The notes under the pieces were generated by a model. That model saw only the letters and a list, made by a program, of their open reading frames with translations, did no database searches and was not told the DNA's origin. Shown here in pieces: positions 1 through 12,800 of a DNA stretch of 64,000 nucleotides. Numbering within the stretch: position 1 is the first letter of the stretch; the number at the start of each line of letters is the position of its first letter. This stretch comes from Asterochloris sp. CNOR1 (lineage: Eukaryota; Chlorophyta; Trebouxiophyceae; Trebouxiales; Trebouxiaceae). The DNA lies in the NCBI GenBank assembly GCA_963969365.1, contig OZ017751.1:620001-684000 (forward strand), written 5' to 3'. The position numbers and the translations under genes are program-made.

Positions 1-1697
1 CTTGCCATGGAAGGGGCTGCACGTGTCAGCGCACACAGCATGCCCGCAGTTGAGCACCAGAGGGTGCAGCAGCAGGCTCCGGCACCGGGGATTGCTGCAG
101 AGGAAGTCGTACCTGGCATACGTAAACGGTGGGGTGAGTGCGGCATAACTGGACAGAAAGTGAGTCGAAAGCACCAGCACTGGTGGTGCACTGGGCCAAG
201 ACAGTGGAGAAAATGAACCTTGGTCCAGGACTTGCTGGCAGCAGGAGGCTGACAGACATTGCAACAACAGAGTTGCGCATGCAGCCATCACAAGTGAGCT
301 GAGGCTGTAGGCCAACGAGGGCAACAAGCAATTGAGGACCAACAGAACCAGGGTCAACCAAGAAAACTCACTCCAGAAACTTCTGGTCGCTGGAGATGCT
401 GCGCCTCACACGGTCAGCCCAGGTGGCCTGCAGCAGTGCAGGTCAACAGCACATGAGCAGGGCAAGGCAGCAATGAACTCCTCTGCAGCTGTGCACAGCT
501 GATGTTCAGCTGAAGAGCATGCCAGCTTGCAAGTGTAAAGGTATCTTCCCGCAAGCCTGGAAGATCCTTCGCTGGGGCTGTGTGTTGGTGAGTGGCATCA
601 TGTAGCCTTGCTGGGGTACAGGCTGACCTGCTGCTTGCTGAAATGCCACCGATGCTGCTCCACAGCAATGTGAGGGGTGCGGGCTCCAAGCTCCTCATCA
701 GCTGCAGGCCAAGAGCACTCATGAGCATGGCTGTGGACAAACAGGAATGTGCAGCATCTGACAAGCCTGCCTTGCAGGGGAAAGTCTCTGGGCTGGGAGC
801 AAGACAGGGCTCAGCTTCTGTGGCAGGTCTGCTGTGGCAGGTCTGCTATGCCAGCAGGGTCTCTGCAGGCACTGGGTGAGATAGCCAGCAGCGATGCAAG
901 TCTGCCTCGTCCACTGTGTCATGTGGGTGCAGAGGCAGCACACAGGCCTGTCGGTGCTTGCTGTGCAGCGGGCCATGAACTTTGGTTGAGCATAAGTCGT
1001 ACTGACCTTCGACCTCTGCTGCACGCGCAGCATACTCCTCAGGCCAGCTCTTCTGCAGGAAGAGGTGCAGCTGGCCACACACCTGCACAGTACAGACAGG
1101 AGCCCCACATCAACAGGTGCAGTTGCTTTTCACATGAACCACACATGAACGGGTGCAGCTTCCATGTGAACATGGGCTGGAGCAGCCATTGCACAGCAGG
1201 CTGGAGGTCATGTTCAAGGTCCACAGAAGTGGTCCTCACCTGGGGAAAGTGGGTCTGCTTGCTGCGGCACAGTGCGCATTTGGTGGATCCAAATTCATCG
1301 AAGCTGTTGTGCAGACATACTGCAGCAGCAATACAGGCATCAGAGATGGTCTGAAGGTGACAAACAACACAGCACGAGTGCCTCACGATAGCAGAACACA
1401 TGCCCACAGCCGTTCACTGTGGGCTTGTAGCACAGGTCCAGGCAGAGGCAACACTGCCAGTCCTCCATTCAAGCCTGAGCCATGTAATGTTTACCAGGCC
1501 TCAGCCAGATACTGTAAGAGGCAGCCTGCCGTTCACTGCGCTGATTGCAGCATGAATGGGCTTGGGCCCACCTGCATCACTGCAGTGTTGCGACTTTGCA
1601 TTCTTATCTTGCTTTCTTGCACAATTTGGCCAGGTCCTGCCCCATCACATCGTAGGAGTCTGAGGCACACGGCTCCAGATCAATCAAGCTCAGCTGC
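1..1697 (-). CDS. PRT1-like RING E3 ubiquitin ligase (partial, 3' end outside window)
   Basis: Likely N-degron-type E3 ubiquitin ligase resembling plant PRT1, which has two RING fingers. The exon at about 1246-1330 carries the second half of a RING: a Cys followed by LHNSFDEFGSTKCALCR and a THFP motif. The exon near 1000-1085 continues with CGQLHLFLQKSWPEEYAAR, which matches the segment after RING1 in PRT1. A short exon at 372-428 (ATWADRVRRSISSDQKFLE) has a TGCAG acceptor and GTGAGT donor. The exon at 1-112 holds a second RING start, FLCSNPRCRSLLLHPLVLNCGHAVC. A possible first exon begins with Met at 1697 (MQLSLIDLEPCASDSYDVM), only 70 bp from the divergent ubiquilin start. The first half of RING1 was not located and the region 430-990 is unresolved. 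Another RING E3 is possible; the two-RING order favours PRT1. Confidence 0.55.
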
Positions 1698-1766
1698 ATA
1701 GCAAAGCTTAGCTGCACAGCGGCTCTTGTTGTGTGCATCTGCACCCTCTGAGCAGGGCCTGCCAGT

Positions 1767-4700
1767 ATGCAGCTCGTGGTAAAGCCCACTGCTGGGGGTG
1801 ACAAGTTCACAGTACAAGACCTGCAAGTGTCACAGACAGTGGCGGAGCTCAAGGCTGAGGTTGCCAAGAAAAGCAGCATCCCAGCTGAGCAGCAACGCCT
1901 GATCTACAAGGGCCAGGTGCTGAAGGACGAGCGCACCCTTGACAGCTATGGTAAGCGGGGGTTCTCAATTGGGGTCTGGTGCCGCATGTCATGTCTTGCT
2001 AATCTTCATGGCAGCAGCTGTTGTGGCCAGGTCTGAGACCAGTGCGTGTGCCTCGCGCAATGCCCAGCGACCTGTCTCTGCTGCAGGCCTCGCAGATGAC
2101 CACGTGCTGCATCTCGTCAAGAGTCGGCCAGCGGGCACCAGCTTTGGGTGGGCTGCAGGGCAGTATCATTGCAGTACAGTACATGAACCAGAGCACCGTC
2201 TGTTGGCCTGCTGACACAGTCCATGTCTGTGCTGGAGACTGCCACACCCCTCACCCTCAGCAGCAGCCTCTGGTGGCCATGCGTGGCTCATGTCTGGAGC
2301 ATGCCAATCACGGTGCTGCACTGCATAAAGACTGTGCCTCCTGCTTCTGCAGCGGTGCGGCCATGCGTGACTTGTGTCTGCGGCGTGCCAGTCAGGCTGC
2401 TGCACTGCATGAAGACTGTGCCTCTTGCCTCTGAAAAGACTGTGTCTCTCGCTTCTGCAGCGGCGCTGCGCCAGGGGGAGCGTCAGCAGCAGCCTCGGCC
2501 AGGTCCCCCGCTGCAGCAGCAGGGGCACCTTCAGGCGCAGGCGACTTCGGCCTCACTGGGCTGGTGAGCCACACTGGCCAGGCTTGATGCCTCCTTTGCA
2601 CTGTGCTTGCGTTCTCCCTCCTGTGAGGCTGCATGCTCTTGTAGAGGAAGCCATCAGCACGGCTGCGCCATGCTGGTTGGGCCTGTCCTGCTGCACACAC
2701 AGCCTCCGCTCACAAGTGGTGTGGCAAGCTGGCTGTGGAATGGACCTACCCATTCCAGGTGCCTGTGCTCAGAAAAGGTGTCCCAAGCTGAGGGTAGGGT
2801 TTAATTCGGCCTTTTCAAAGGTGCCTGTCCTCCAGCTGAGCAGACCTCAGACAGTGCGCGACGCTGCATGCTCTGAGACATGGGGCTGCGCTGCACGCAG
2901 AACCTGGGGGGAGCAGCGGGCGCCGGCAGCGGGGGCGACTTCTCACAGGACCTGAGCAGCATGCTCCAGGGAAACCCGATGGTGCAGAACCTGCTGAGCG
3001 ACCCTGAGGTCCTGCGCACCATGTTTGAGAGCAACCCCCAGCTACGGCAGGTGAGAGTGCAGGCAGTCGCTCTCTGCAGTGATAGCTTGAGCACAAGTTC
3101 TGTGCGCAACTGCCAAGTTTATATAGCTCGACTAATGCTTCTGCAACATCACTTCAACATGAGCAGCCTCTAACATAAGCATGTTTTGCATCTTGTGAGG
3201 CAAGGGCGCATGCTGTTCCTGTCTGTTGCTGGCCTATGCTGCATCAGGTGCCAGCTCCATTGCGTGCAACACTCACGGCCAGCCTTCACCTACAGCTCAT
3301 GGACCAACACCCTGAAGTGGCCCAGCTTCTGAACAACCCCCAGCAGCTTCGGGATGCCTTTGCAGCAGCCTCAAATCCGGTGAGCCCTAAGGGCTGCTTC
3401 TCCAGATGTGCTGCCTGTTCAGTCCAAAAAAACAGGCCAAGCTGTGCAGATCGCCTCTTCTAAGGGCTAGCGGCACTTGTGTCACTCCATGGCTGGGAGG
3501 CATGGAGTACCCAGAGCACAAGCACACAGGGCCTGCCTGTGGTCAGCTACATGCTACCCTACCCTGCTGCAGCAACCCTGCCAAGCAGCGTCTTCAGGCA
3601 CGCAGCCGGACCCACAAGTGTCCACAAGTACCTGCAGATTGTCATGCAGCAGCATCAAGCGGGCAGCAGCCAGCCAAGCAGAAAGCCTGTCACCCAGCCC
3701 CTGGCTGGGCATGTCCTGGTTCAGGAGCAGGCTGTTGTGGCTGCAGCCCCAGACAGCCAAGCAGCTGAGCCAAGTAGTTCAACAAAAATCGACGGTGGTG
3801 CTGCCGCCTGCAGGCTTTGATGCGGGAGCAGATGCGCAACCAGGACCGGACGATGGCCAACATCGAGTCCCACCCTGAGGGCTTCAATGCCCTGCGGCGC
3901 ATGTACGAAAACTTGCAGGCCCCCCTGATGGACGCAGCTGCAGGAGACACTGCCCAGAATCCATTTGCGGCGCTGCTGCAGCCAGGCCTGGCACAGGGTG
4001 GGTGGGGCTCAGCTGCTGACTTGGTGGGATTTCCAGAGGCCATCTGTCCGTGGTGAATGTCACATGCCACCCTGATGAGCTTGCAGCCGCACAGCACGTG
4101 CTGCTGAGCGCAAGCTGCTGGGGACCTGACCTGGGCTGACACTTGTGTTTCTAGATGGAGGGCAGCATGCCGTGCATCTCCCTGCCTTGAGGCAAGTGCT
4201 GGGATGGGTGCATCAGGGTTCAACGTGCCCAGCCCTTGTGGGAGGTGTGCTTGAGGGCCTGCACAGTAGGTCAGTGCGCCTCCAGATGCATGCCCCTGCG
4301 CATTTGTGAAACCGCTTGTGCAATCAGAGACTCGTCTCGTACCACACGTGATCAGTACCTGTGAGGTTCTGGCACGAGTGGCGGGGCCCCACCCAGGACA
4401 CCAAGTGATTGCTGACTGTCCAGCTGCCTGTGTGCAGGAGCTGCGGCAGGGACCACAGGAGCGGCAGCAGGCAGGCAGGGCGGCGACAGCGGGGGTGCAG
4501 AAGGGGGCGAATCTGCCACCAGCGGTGCTCCCAACACGGCCCCCCTGCCCAACCCCTGGGCACCGCCCTCTGGGGCCGGTGCAGCTGGTGGTAATCCGGT
4601 GCCTGCAGGTCAGCGCTGCCCTCTGCGTGCGTACTGTGTGCCCTGCTGTGCCCACCGCATGTCCCTGTCCACGATGTTGGGTGCTCGATGACGTCAAGCG

Positions 4701-6738
4701 CAGCCCCGCCCATGCGCGAAACACAGCATCTGGGACCCTGATGCCCTTTTTTGTGTGCCAGCTGCGCCCACACACTGCGTCTGCAGAGGTGGCAGCGTAT
4801 GCAAGCCTTGACACATGCTGAACCTTCTCAACCACCGGCCTGCCTCACCCACTGTGTCAAGTGATCGTGGCGTGCCTTGCAGGGCTTGGTGGCATGGGCC
4901 TACCAGGGCTGGATGACCTCGGAGACGGCGGGGCAGCCCTGCGAGGGGTGCCCGGCGTGGGGGGCATGGACATGGGTGGCATGATGCAGGTGGGCCGGCG
5001 CACACGGTGCACCTGTTTCGGGTAGGGCCGGTGCGTGGCATGCACACCTTTGATGACTTGAGGCGTCAAAGAGACCGGTGCCCATGGTTACGACGCTGTG
5101 GCGGCTTGTGTTACATGGCAGTTAGGTACGGGAGGCAGGCTCTGCTGCTACGCCGGTATGCTATCCGCTTGCTTGGCGGCTGATTGGGCTGTCCCTGTGT
5201 GGGGGGGCGCATGGCTGGTGGCGCAGGGCTGATGCAGGCAGCTGGATCAAGCAGCAGCAACACTAGGCAAGTGGGCTGCTCGTTGAAGCATCTGCCCACC
5301 CCTGGCACGCATGAGCTTGAGTTGTCCCCATGCGGGTGCAGATGATGCAGCAGCCAGCGTTCCAGGAGGCCATGCAGAGCATGCTGGCGCGGCCGGACAT
5401 GATGAACGCCATGATGAATGCCAACCCCCAGATGCGCCAGATGATGGACAGCAATCCTGGCATGAGGTAGGGTGTAGTGTATCATATTTGCTGCATGTCG
5501 ATATGGAGGCAGTGTGACAGGCGGGCAGGTTCTTTGATGCCAGTGTGGAGCCAGGTGGTCAGCAGCAGCCCTGCCATGAGCTTGGGATGTGCTGCATGTT
5601 GGGTATGATGGCAGCCGTGACAGCGGGCAGGTCCTCTGATGCCAGCATGTCGAGCAGAAGCAGTGTCATGGGCTAGTGTGTGGCGCACCATGCGTGCTGC
5701 TCACAGGCTGGTCTGCTGTGTTTGCCATGGAGTTGGCAGCTGAGCTGCAGGGTTTCCAGTGAGCTCTCCTGTATGCAGAGCGTCTCTACTGTGGTTCCAG
5801 AGCACCTGCAGGCAGGGCAGCATGCTCGCTTCCCAGCATAGCCCTTTTGGTGTCTGTCTGCCCTGGTCTGATGCGCGGACTTGTTGTCTGCAGGGAGGCA
5901 GTCAGCAACCCCGACACACTGCGGCAGATCCTCAACCCCCAGAACCTGCAGGCCATGATGCAGATGCAGCAGGCCATGAGCCAGCTGCAGCAGTCAGGGG
6001 TGATGCCTGGAGGGGGTATGGGCAGCGGCATGGGAGGGGGCTTGGGAGGTAAGCTGCAGGCTTGCTGCCGGCAGGAATCAAGCTGTTATGCTGCCTGCTG
6101 CATGGCACGGGACATGCTCTGTCAACGGACTGCTGCCGTCTGTGAGGGTCTGGCATGGGCTCTGTTTCAGAAGTCTGCAGCGACCCTTGGAAGCTTTTGA
6201 CAGTATGTGGGCACTGTGGAAAACATAGGCTGCAATGACTGGGCTGGTTGACCTATCTGAGCGCAGTAAGAGGACCGCCTGGTTGATGTCCTGGTTGCAG
6301 GTGACATGGGTGGGCTGGGAGCACTCATGGGAGGTGGCGGCCTTGGGGGCTTCGATTTCCCTGGCGCCATGGGGACGGGGGGAGGCTCTGAGGTGGCAGA
6401 CGCTGAGACAGCTTATGCCTCACAGCTCTCGCAGCTTGATGTGAGTCTGGGTTGGGACCGCCTTGATGGTTGAAGCTCTGCTTGACAGCCGCTCTGCAGT
6501 CTGACACTTGTACCAAAAATTTCTCTGTGGCCTAGGCTAGACTAGCTGATTTTTGTTGTGACAGGTTCCTTTGAGACGTTCTGGTGGCTGTTGGATACTG
6601 CAATGCCTGCCCTGACGGGTGCATGTAATGTGTGTGCAGGCAATGGGCTTCTCCAATAGAGAGCAGAATTTACAAGTTCTCAGAAGGACACACGGCAACG
6701 TCCAGGCAGCCGTTGACCAGCTGCTGTCAGGCCTATGA
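1767..6738 (+). CDS. DSK2: Ubiquilin/DSK2 ubiquitin shuttle protein
   Basis: Shuttle factor that carries ubiquitinated proteins to the proteasome and acts in ER-associated degradation. Exon 1 (1767-1950) encodes a ubiquitin-like domain starting [18 protein letters not shown], with [20 protein letters not shown]. Later exons follow the ubiquilin order: UBL end (2087 on, [16 protein letters not shown]), an Ala/Gly linker (about 2460-2565), STI1 repeats at 2901-3050 ([19 protein letters not shown]), 3296-3380 and 3814-3998 ([20 protein letters not shown]), and the family hallmark NPWAPP near 4540. Met-rich STI1 repeats lie at 4882-4987, 5341-5468 and 5894-6050. A C-terminal UBA is at 6641-6738 ([20 protein letters not shown]). 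About 11 introns, mostly TGCAG acceptors. The intron before the linker contains an exon-border echo. Full length; the ATG at 1767 opens the UBL directly. Confidence 0.93.
2285..2459 (+). repeat. Acceptor-side echo repeat in ubiquilin intron
   Basis: Two diverged copies of about 75 bp lie in tandem (about 2278-2353 and 2361-2434). Both contain GCTGCACTGCATRAAGACTG followed by TGCCTC. A third partial copy (AAGACTGTGTCTCTCGCTTCTGCAG) forms the real splice acceptor of the Ala/Gly linker exon. Confidence 0.75.
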
Positions 6739-6935
6739 TGGCAGAGATTCTCACATGACCACCACATAATAGAGCACCAGCTTGTCTTTCAGTAGTTTTG
6801 CTAATGTGCACCTGTGCATTTGACCAGCTGAAGCCCCTCAGCCGTGTAAAATCACACAAGCTCAAGGCCTTGGGTGGTTATTGTTGAAAGCTGGCTGGTC
6901 AAAGTCCATGCTGACAAGGATTAAGCAGCAGCAGC

Positions 6936-9616
6936 ATGGCAGGCATAACAGAGAAGCTGAAGTAGGGCACTGAGTGTCACCCTTAAGCTGACAGCAGCCT
7001 CTCGAGTTGCCCACGTGGTGCTTGCGCAAACCTTTCCTGGACTTGCAGGCAGTTCATACCTGGCACCACGCAGTACAAAGCTAAGCATGCAGAGCAGGAT
7101 ACCCTGGGCACTTCCGCTGGAGACAAGCCCTCAGCCACTGAGCGCGTGAAGTAAGAAATCCTGATGTACAGTGTCTGCGCCTGGAGTGCAATTCCTTGCA
7201 GCTGCATGGTATGCTAACATCATGCAGCTCCCTCCTTGAGGTGACCACAGTGCCTACATCCCTGATGTAAGTGTCTTGCCGCAGCTGGTATGCTGATGTC
7301 CTGCAGATCCTGCTTGAGTGAGCAGCCCTGGTGTGAAGTGTCTTGGCACTGCATGGGAGGGTGACTGCCTGCAGGTCCCACCTCCCTGGCCATCACAAAC
7401 CCCAGACGGCCAAGCAGGAGGGGGCCACTGCTGGTGCTGCAGGCATGCCTACAGCAATCAATACAGGTAGAAGACAGTGCAGGGGCCAGACCCTGAGCTG
7501 GCGAGCTCGAGTCCTGTCCTCATCATATCATCAGTCAGAGCACATTCTGCATCGTGCTGCAGTTTCTGACAGCCGCGCTGTGTGTGCCTGACCCTCTGAG
7601 GCAGCACCTGTCAGGCCTCAGGCACACAGGTTGCTGTTTGACACCAACGCACCTATGAACAAGAGCCTCCATGCTGCAGGTTTTGAAGGAGGCGTGGGGG
7701 GACATACAACTGCAGCAAACATGGGAAGCCGCGATGTGGGCAGTGCGACAGGTAGAATGCGCCAGCTTGTGCATTGCAACACGGCCTGACAGTGGGTGTG
7801 ACCTGCCACAAGGGGTATTTCTGACTGTTGGACTCTGACAGGCCAGTTCACTGCTGTAGGAGTTCCTGCTGGCAATCACGTGGGAGGCTACCCTGACACA
7901 GGCAGCAGGGCTGCCGCAACAGGCGTCACTGGGGCCACAGGTGATCAATGCACTGCTCTTGCATGCTCTCCTTGTCTGACTGCTTGTGCTGGGATGCAGG
8001 AGTCACTGGAGTTCCAAGCTCTTCTCCCAGATACTGAGCTGCAGATGCCGTTCCTCTGGGAGTTACTGTCGTTGCTGCCCTGCTCTGCATGATGGGTGTA
8101 CATGTGCCATGCCTGCAACATTTACAGTATGACCTCTGCTCGAATGAGGATACAGTCTGGCTCCCATCAGGTGGACTGGTGACTGCCCATGCCATGAGCT
8201 TGAAGACGCATTGGAGCTGGTCTGTCTGGGCTTCAGGCCTGCTGGCGCAAGCAAATGGCATTTTCCTTTTACCGCACCTACTCGACACCTGCACACTCCA
8301 AATCTTCCGTCGTCAAGCGCCTTTGATACACAAGCCTCCTCTCCGTCCACACAGTCCAGCCACCACAAGATGACAGGCAAGCGTTCCGACCTGCGCAGTG
8401 CCGGAAGGCCCTCCGACATCGAGTTCTGCCCTGAATGTAGCCTGTCCGAGCATGTGGTGGCACGCAGTGAAGCGGCTCTGTCAGTAGCATGACAGGCTCA
8501 GCTGATCTGACTTGCTGTCCAGCCTGAAGGCAGCTCTGCAAACACCTTTCAAGGGCTGCCTGCACCCTTGCCCTGCCAAAGGCTGCTGGCCAGCGTAAAC
8601 AGAGCCAGCAGGTTCTTTTTGCCAAGACATGAAGTTCATCATCTGTGGCTAAATGCTGCTGCTTTGCCTGCAGGCACCAACCCAGCTACAGCGGGCATGA
8701 CCACAACAGAGAAGGCAAGATGGCCCTGCTGGAATAGAGGCCCCTCCACCAATGAGTAGTTGCTGACTGCTGCTGGCCCTGCAGGTGAAGGCCGCTCTCC
8801 CAGGCACAACTGAGAACAAGCTCAAGAAGCAGGTGGGGATTGCTCCCTGCGCATTCACCATGTGTCCTGTACCAAGTGCGTGGGGGTTAAATGCTTGCCA
8901 TGACCATCATGCATGACCCTCAACCTGGCCTGTTGGCGATTGTGCCGTCCCATAGTAGACAGTGATCAATTACATGGCTTTGTCAGCACAACAGTGGCGA
9001 ATGCCTGCAGGGGCAGGCCGCAACCACAGGCGGCGCAGGCGCCACCACACAGGGAACAACAGGAATGGACGGCGGCTACACCGGGGCAGACACCACAGGA
9101 ACAACCGGCTACACTGGGGCGGACACCACAACCACAGGCACCACTGGGACAACAGGTCACACTGGCCACCACGGTGGCCACCACGGTGGTGAGCATGCTG
9201 ACTTTGCCTGGCACTTGAGGTCAAGAATGCTGGAAACAATGTTTTATGTATGCTGCGATTGCTGACGGCTGCCTTCATGCAGGCTCTGGCCCAACCACTG
9301 CGGAGAAGGTCAAGGGAATGGTGCCCGGAACCCAGGTGATTCAAGGCACTGCTACTTTCTGAGAGGAAGTGCTCCGAATCAACCACGTTAGTGCTTCAGA
9401 CATTGTTGCTTGGCTCGGTCGAACAAAGCTATCAATATCTGTTCTCTTCTCACCCTCTTCTCAATGATGCTGCAGGAGAACAAGGTGTGTATCGGATATG
9501 TACATGGAGATGCACAACTGCTTTCTTCTTTCGCGCTGTCATGCTTATAACCACCCTTTCACGGCGCCACCCCCCTGGTGCAGGTGAAGAAGGCCACTGG
9601 GGGAGCTGCCTACTGA
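6936..9616 (+). CDS. Dehydrin-like LEA protein with four K-segment-like repeats
   Basis: Desiccation/cold protectant of the dehydrin type: disordered, hydrophilic, expected in cytosol or at membranes. Eleven exons join in consistent phase to give 250 residues: 6936-6961, 7049-7150, 7375-7466, 7680-7751, 7842-7940, 8674-8714, 8785-8832, 9011-9188, 9283-9335, 9476-9484, 9584-9616. Four K-like segments are visible: ITEKLKQFIPGTTQYKAKH, ATERVKSHLPGHHKPQ, TTTEKVKAALPGTTENKLKK and TTAEKVKGMVPGTQENKVKK. The second matches the plant K-segment core (VK..LPGHH). Between them lie Gly/Thr/His-rich linkers (TGADTTGTTGYTGAD, HTGHHGGHHGG). The start ATG at 6936 is chosen because it opens directly on the first K-segment and lies 198 bp after the ubiquilin stop. 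One intron (8715-8784) uses a GC donor. Extra exons between 7941 and 8673 cannot be excluded. Confidence 0.8.
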
Positions 9617-9861
9617 TTGCTTTGCCATTCCCACTGAATGCGCACCTGTGAGATGTCCTGCCCCTTCAATCAAATTTTGACGCGATCTGCTTCTACCCGC
9701 CTTTGAATGTCTGTGTGGCACTCCTGTCTGTGTGATCGTCTCTGCACCATGCTACATTGCTGTCCAAAGTACCATCCTATAACAGGCTGTGAGCAATGTG
9801 TTCGTGATGAGTTGCCCTACATCGCAGTGGCTAGACTACCAACACTTTCATTGCCTGAGGT

Positions 9862-12800
9862 TCATTGAGGCGCCTCAGGAGGTGCGAAGTCTGGCACGAC
9901 ACCGGCCTGCTGGGGAAACAGAGAGGACAGTTTTGCCAACACCTGCAGTGCACCAGACTGGTAGTAGAAACCTGTTCTTTGGGCAATGTTGGGAAAACAT
10001 GTTCTTTGAGCAATGTTGGTCTGGTCATAAAACGACCACACAACCTTGCCTCTTCCCGACCCACAACAATGACATCACTCCCTGGATGCAGCTTGCTGTG
10101 GATGCCTGCTCCTGATCGAACCCTCAATGCAGCTTGCCACAGCAGTACTGCATCTGAGTAACCTTGCATGCAGCAGAAGGTGGGGCACACCTTCATGATT
10201 TCAGGGTTGTCCTGGTACTTTATGAGGTTTGCAGGGTTTTGGCTGATGTCCATGACAGCCTGCCCCACTTCTGGTCTCGAGAATGCCTGCAACCAGACAG
10301 CTCAAGCCTGTCTGTCATGCATCCAGTGCTGTGCAGCTGCAATGCCCAAGTAGGCTGCCGAGCTCCATTGCAGCTGCAGTCCATGCCTACTGCTGTTCCC
10401 ACGCCAGACACTCCACTGCTGCAAGACAGGGGACGGATGAGAGTCTGCATAAAAAGGCGGGGCAGACGGTGCTCACTTGCCTTGCCGGAAGCAGTTTTGG
10501 GGAGGCAGCTGCCCTTCAGTCCGGCCCCCCTCGGTCTGTGCCGTTTGCTCCCTTCTGGACTGCTGATGCCACCACCAGCTAAGAGGCAGATCCTCTGGCC
10601 TCCATCAAGGGCAACTTGCTTTGCTACTACATGCAAGTTTGTGCATGCTCACCGTCATGGAGCTCTGGGGTCCCCAGCACTTGTGAGCGGTTGCCACTCG
10701 CAGTCAAGTGCAGGCTCTTGTGACCCCCTCAAGCGCAGTTGCATGCACAAGAATGCCATGGCAGCAATGCCCTCATGTCCACAGCTAGCTTTGTTCGAGC
10801 CAGTCTCCTCCTGGGTGACCCCTGGTTCCTCGTGAATGCCGTTGCAAGCACAAACATGCCCTGGCGGTGATGAACTCACCTCCCGCAACTCGGGGTCCCC
10901 CAGCATCTTGGAGACGATCTCCTCCTGGGAGACCCCCAGGTCCTCCAGCTGCTTGTTCACCTCCTCCGGGTTCATGTTGAAGTTTCGCATGTACTCCTCC
11001 ATCTGGGGGCTGCCTGCCATGCCACCCTGCACGACGCATAAGGTGGCAGTGTCTGGAATCCATGCGTTACTCCAGAGATGGAGGTCACACAACCAGACAC
11101 AGGCATGGGCAATGCATGGCCCATCGGGTGCTTGGCCGCAGTGCGAGTCTGCACAGACACACTGAAATTGTCTGTGGTCCACTGCTTGCCAAAGTTGCGC
11201 AGCGATATCCTGAGCAGAGCGGTCATATACCATGTGGCTACTCTGAACAGCCAGGCAGCTTGGATGTCGGGGCTTGTCGCCAGGTCTGGGTGACACTACT
11301 GGCTACAAAGGTGCTTCTTATTCACTGCTTGGCTCTGGGGGGGTGCCCTAGCTGAGAGATTTTGCACAGCCACACATGGCTGCCACGCCAGCAGTGCTCC
11401 ATCGAATGAGCCACCAGTTGATCCACTGCTATCTGCGATGCCACACTGCATCACAGTACCAGCTTGTGCAAGCGTTGGTCCAGAGACACCAGCTCAGCCC
11501 AGCAGGCATTGCCCCTGCCCAGAAACACACACACCAGGGCATCAGTACAACCTGGCAGCAGGCATGCCTGTAAAGCTCTTTTGGCTGCCAGCCCCAGCAC
11601 AGTGCTGTGCCCAGGCTAACAGCAGACCTCACACCTGCTGCGCCAACATGCTGGACAGGTGCTTGCGCGCGTCGGGCGACTTCAGCATCCACTCAAAGGT
11701 CTCAGGGTTCTGCATCCCTGGCGGCAGGTACGGATACAAGAGCTTCTGCATGTTGGGATCCTGCAGGCAGGAGGGGGACAGTCTGAGAAAGGCTGCCTCA
11801 CAGCAAGGCTGCCTCACTGCTTGGCCTCAAGAGGACTGCTCACCCCTGATGCTCCAGAGGGGGCTGCCCAGCACACCTATGATATCTGATGGAGTGTCTG
11901 TGCAGGGCACAGCTTCAGCACAGCAGAGAACGATATGCAGGGGTGCCTCGTCAGAGGCCCAGCACGCGCCACAGCCCTTCCTGGTATGACTGAGCAGCGA
12001 AACACAGCCATGTCAGGCAGCAGTGGTGGGCAGCCACAACATGAGCAGGTGGCCTCAGCAGCCTCTGTGCTGCCAGCTGGCCAGAGCCACAGTGGCGACC
12101 ATGGGCCCGTCCAGCGGCACCATGCTGTCAGGGGCCCCAGGACGCCGTCAGCCTGGTGGGATGGCAGGCGGGACTGTTTTGCAGCAGCATGCTGCCACAA
12201 GCTGGAAGCCTCACCCTCATCATCTTCTCCATCATCTGCAGCTGGGGGCTGTCCTCGGCATCAGTCACGCCGCCACTGCCACTGGTGCTTGCACCATTGC
12301 CCCCTGCCCCTGCTCCTGTGCTGCTTGCATCCTGCATGAGCCAGCACCAAGATGGGTGGACAGACTCCACGTCGCCGTACATGGTGTTGGCTGCCACCCA
12401 TGCCTTCACAGGACAATAGGAGTCACCTCCTCACAGGCAGCCCGCATCTCCCCACATGCACAGCTGCAGGCAATGCAGCACTGTTGCAGAGCCACGTCGG
12501 CACTCATCTCATAGGCAGCTCTCATTCCCCAGATGCACGTGAGTGCAGCACAGATGCAGAGCCACAGGATGGCAGCTGCTTTGAGGCAGCATGCCATTGC
12601 CCAGCAGGGGAGCAAGTGATGCTGCTGTGTGGTGTGCAGGGAGCAAGTGGTGCTGCTGTGTGGTGTGCAGGGAGCAAGTGGTGCTGCTGTGTGGTGTGCA
12701 GGGAGCATGTGATGCTGCTGTGTTGTAAGGGAGCAAGTGATGCTGCTATGTTGTGTACATGCAGCCCCCCGGAGCATTGGCTTATGCATCCAGCCTGTGA

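Noticed and set aside
749-1354. Long plus-strand open frame of about 200 codons
   Set aside because: Its sequence is Cys/His/Ser-rich without any family pattern, and it lies opposite exons of the PRT1-like gene.
3690-4835. Long minus-strand open frame of 381 codons
   Set aside because: It is antisense to ubiquilin exons, with composition expected for the reverse of GC-rich coding DNA and no recognisable motif.
9060-9190. Collagen-like or cell-wall Gly/Thr repeat protein
   Set aside because: The repeats are linkers between K-segments once the exons are joined; no signal peptide or Gly-X-Y pattern.
12605-12760. CRISPR-like or satellite array
   Set aside because: Directly abutting 31-bp units without spacers, inside an intron of a eukaryotic gene.
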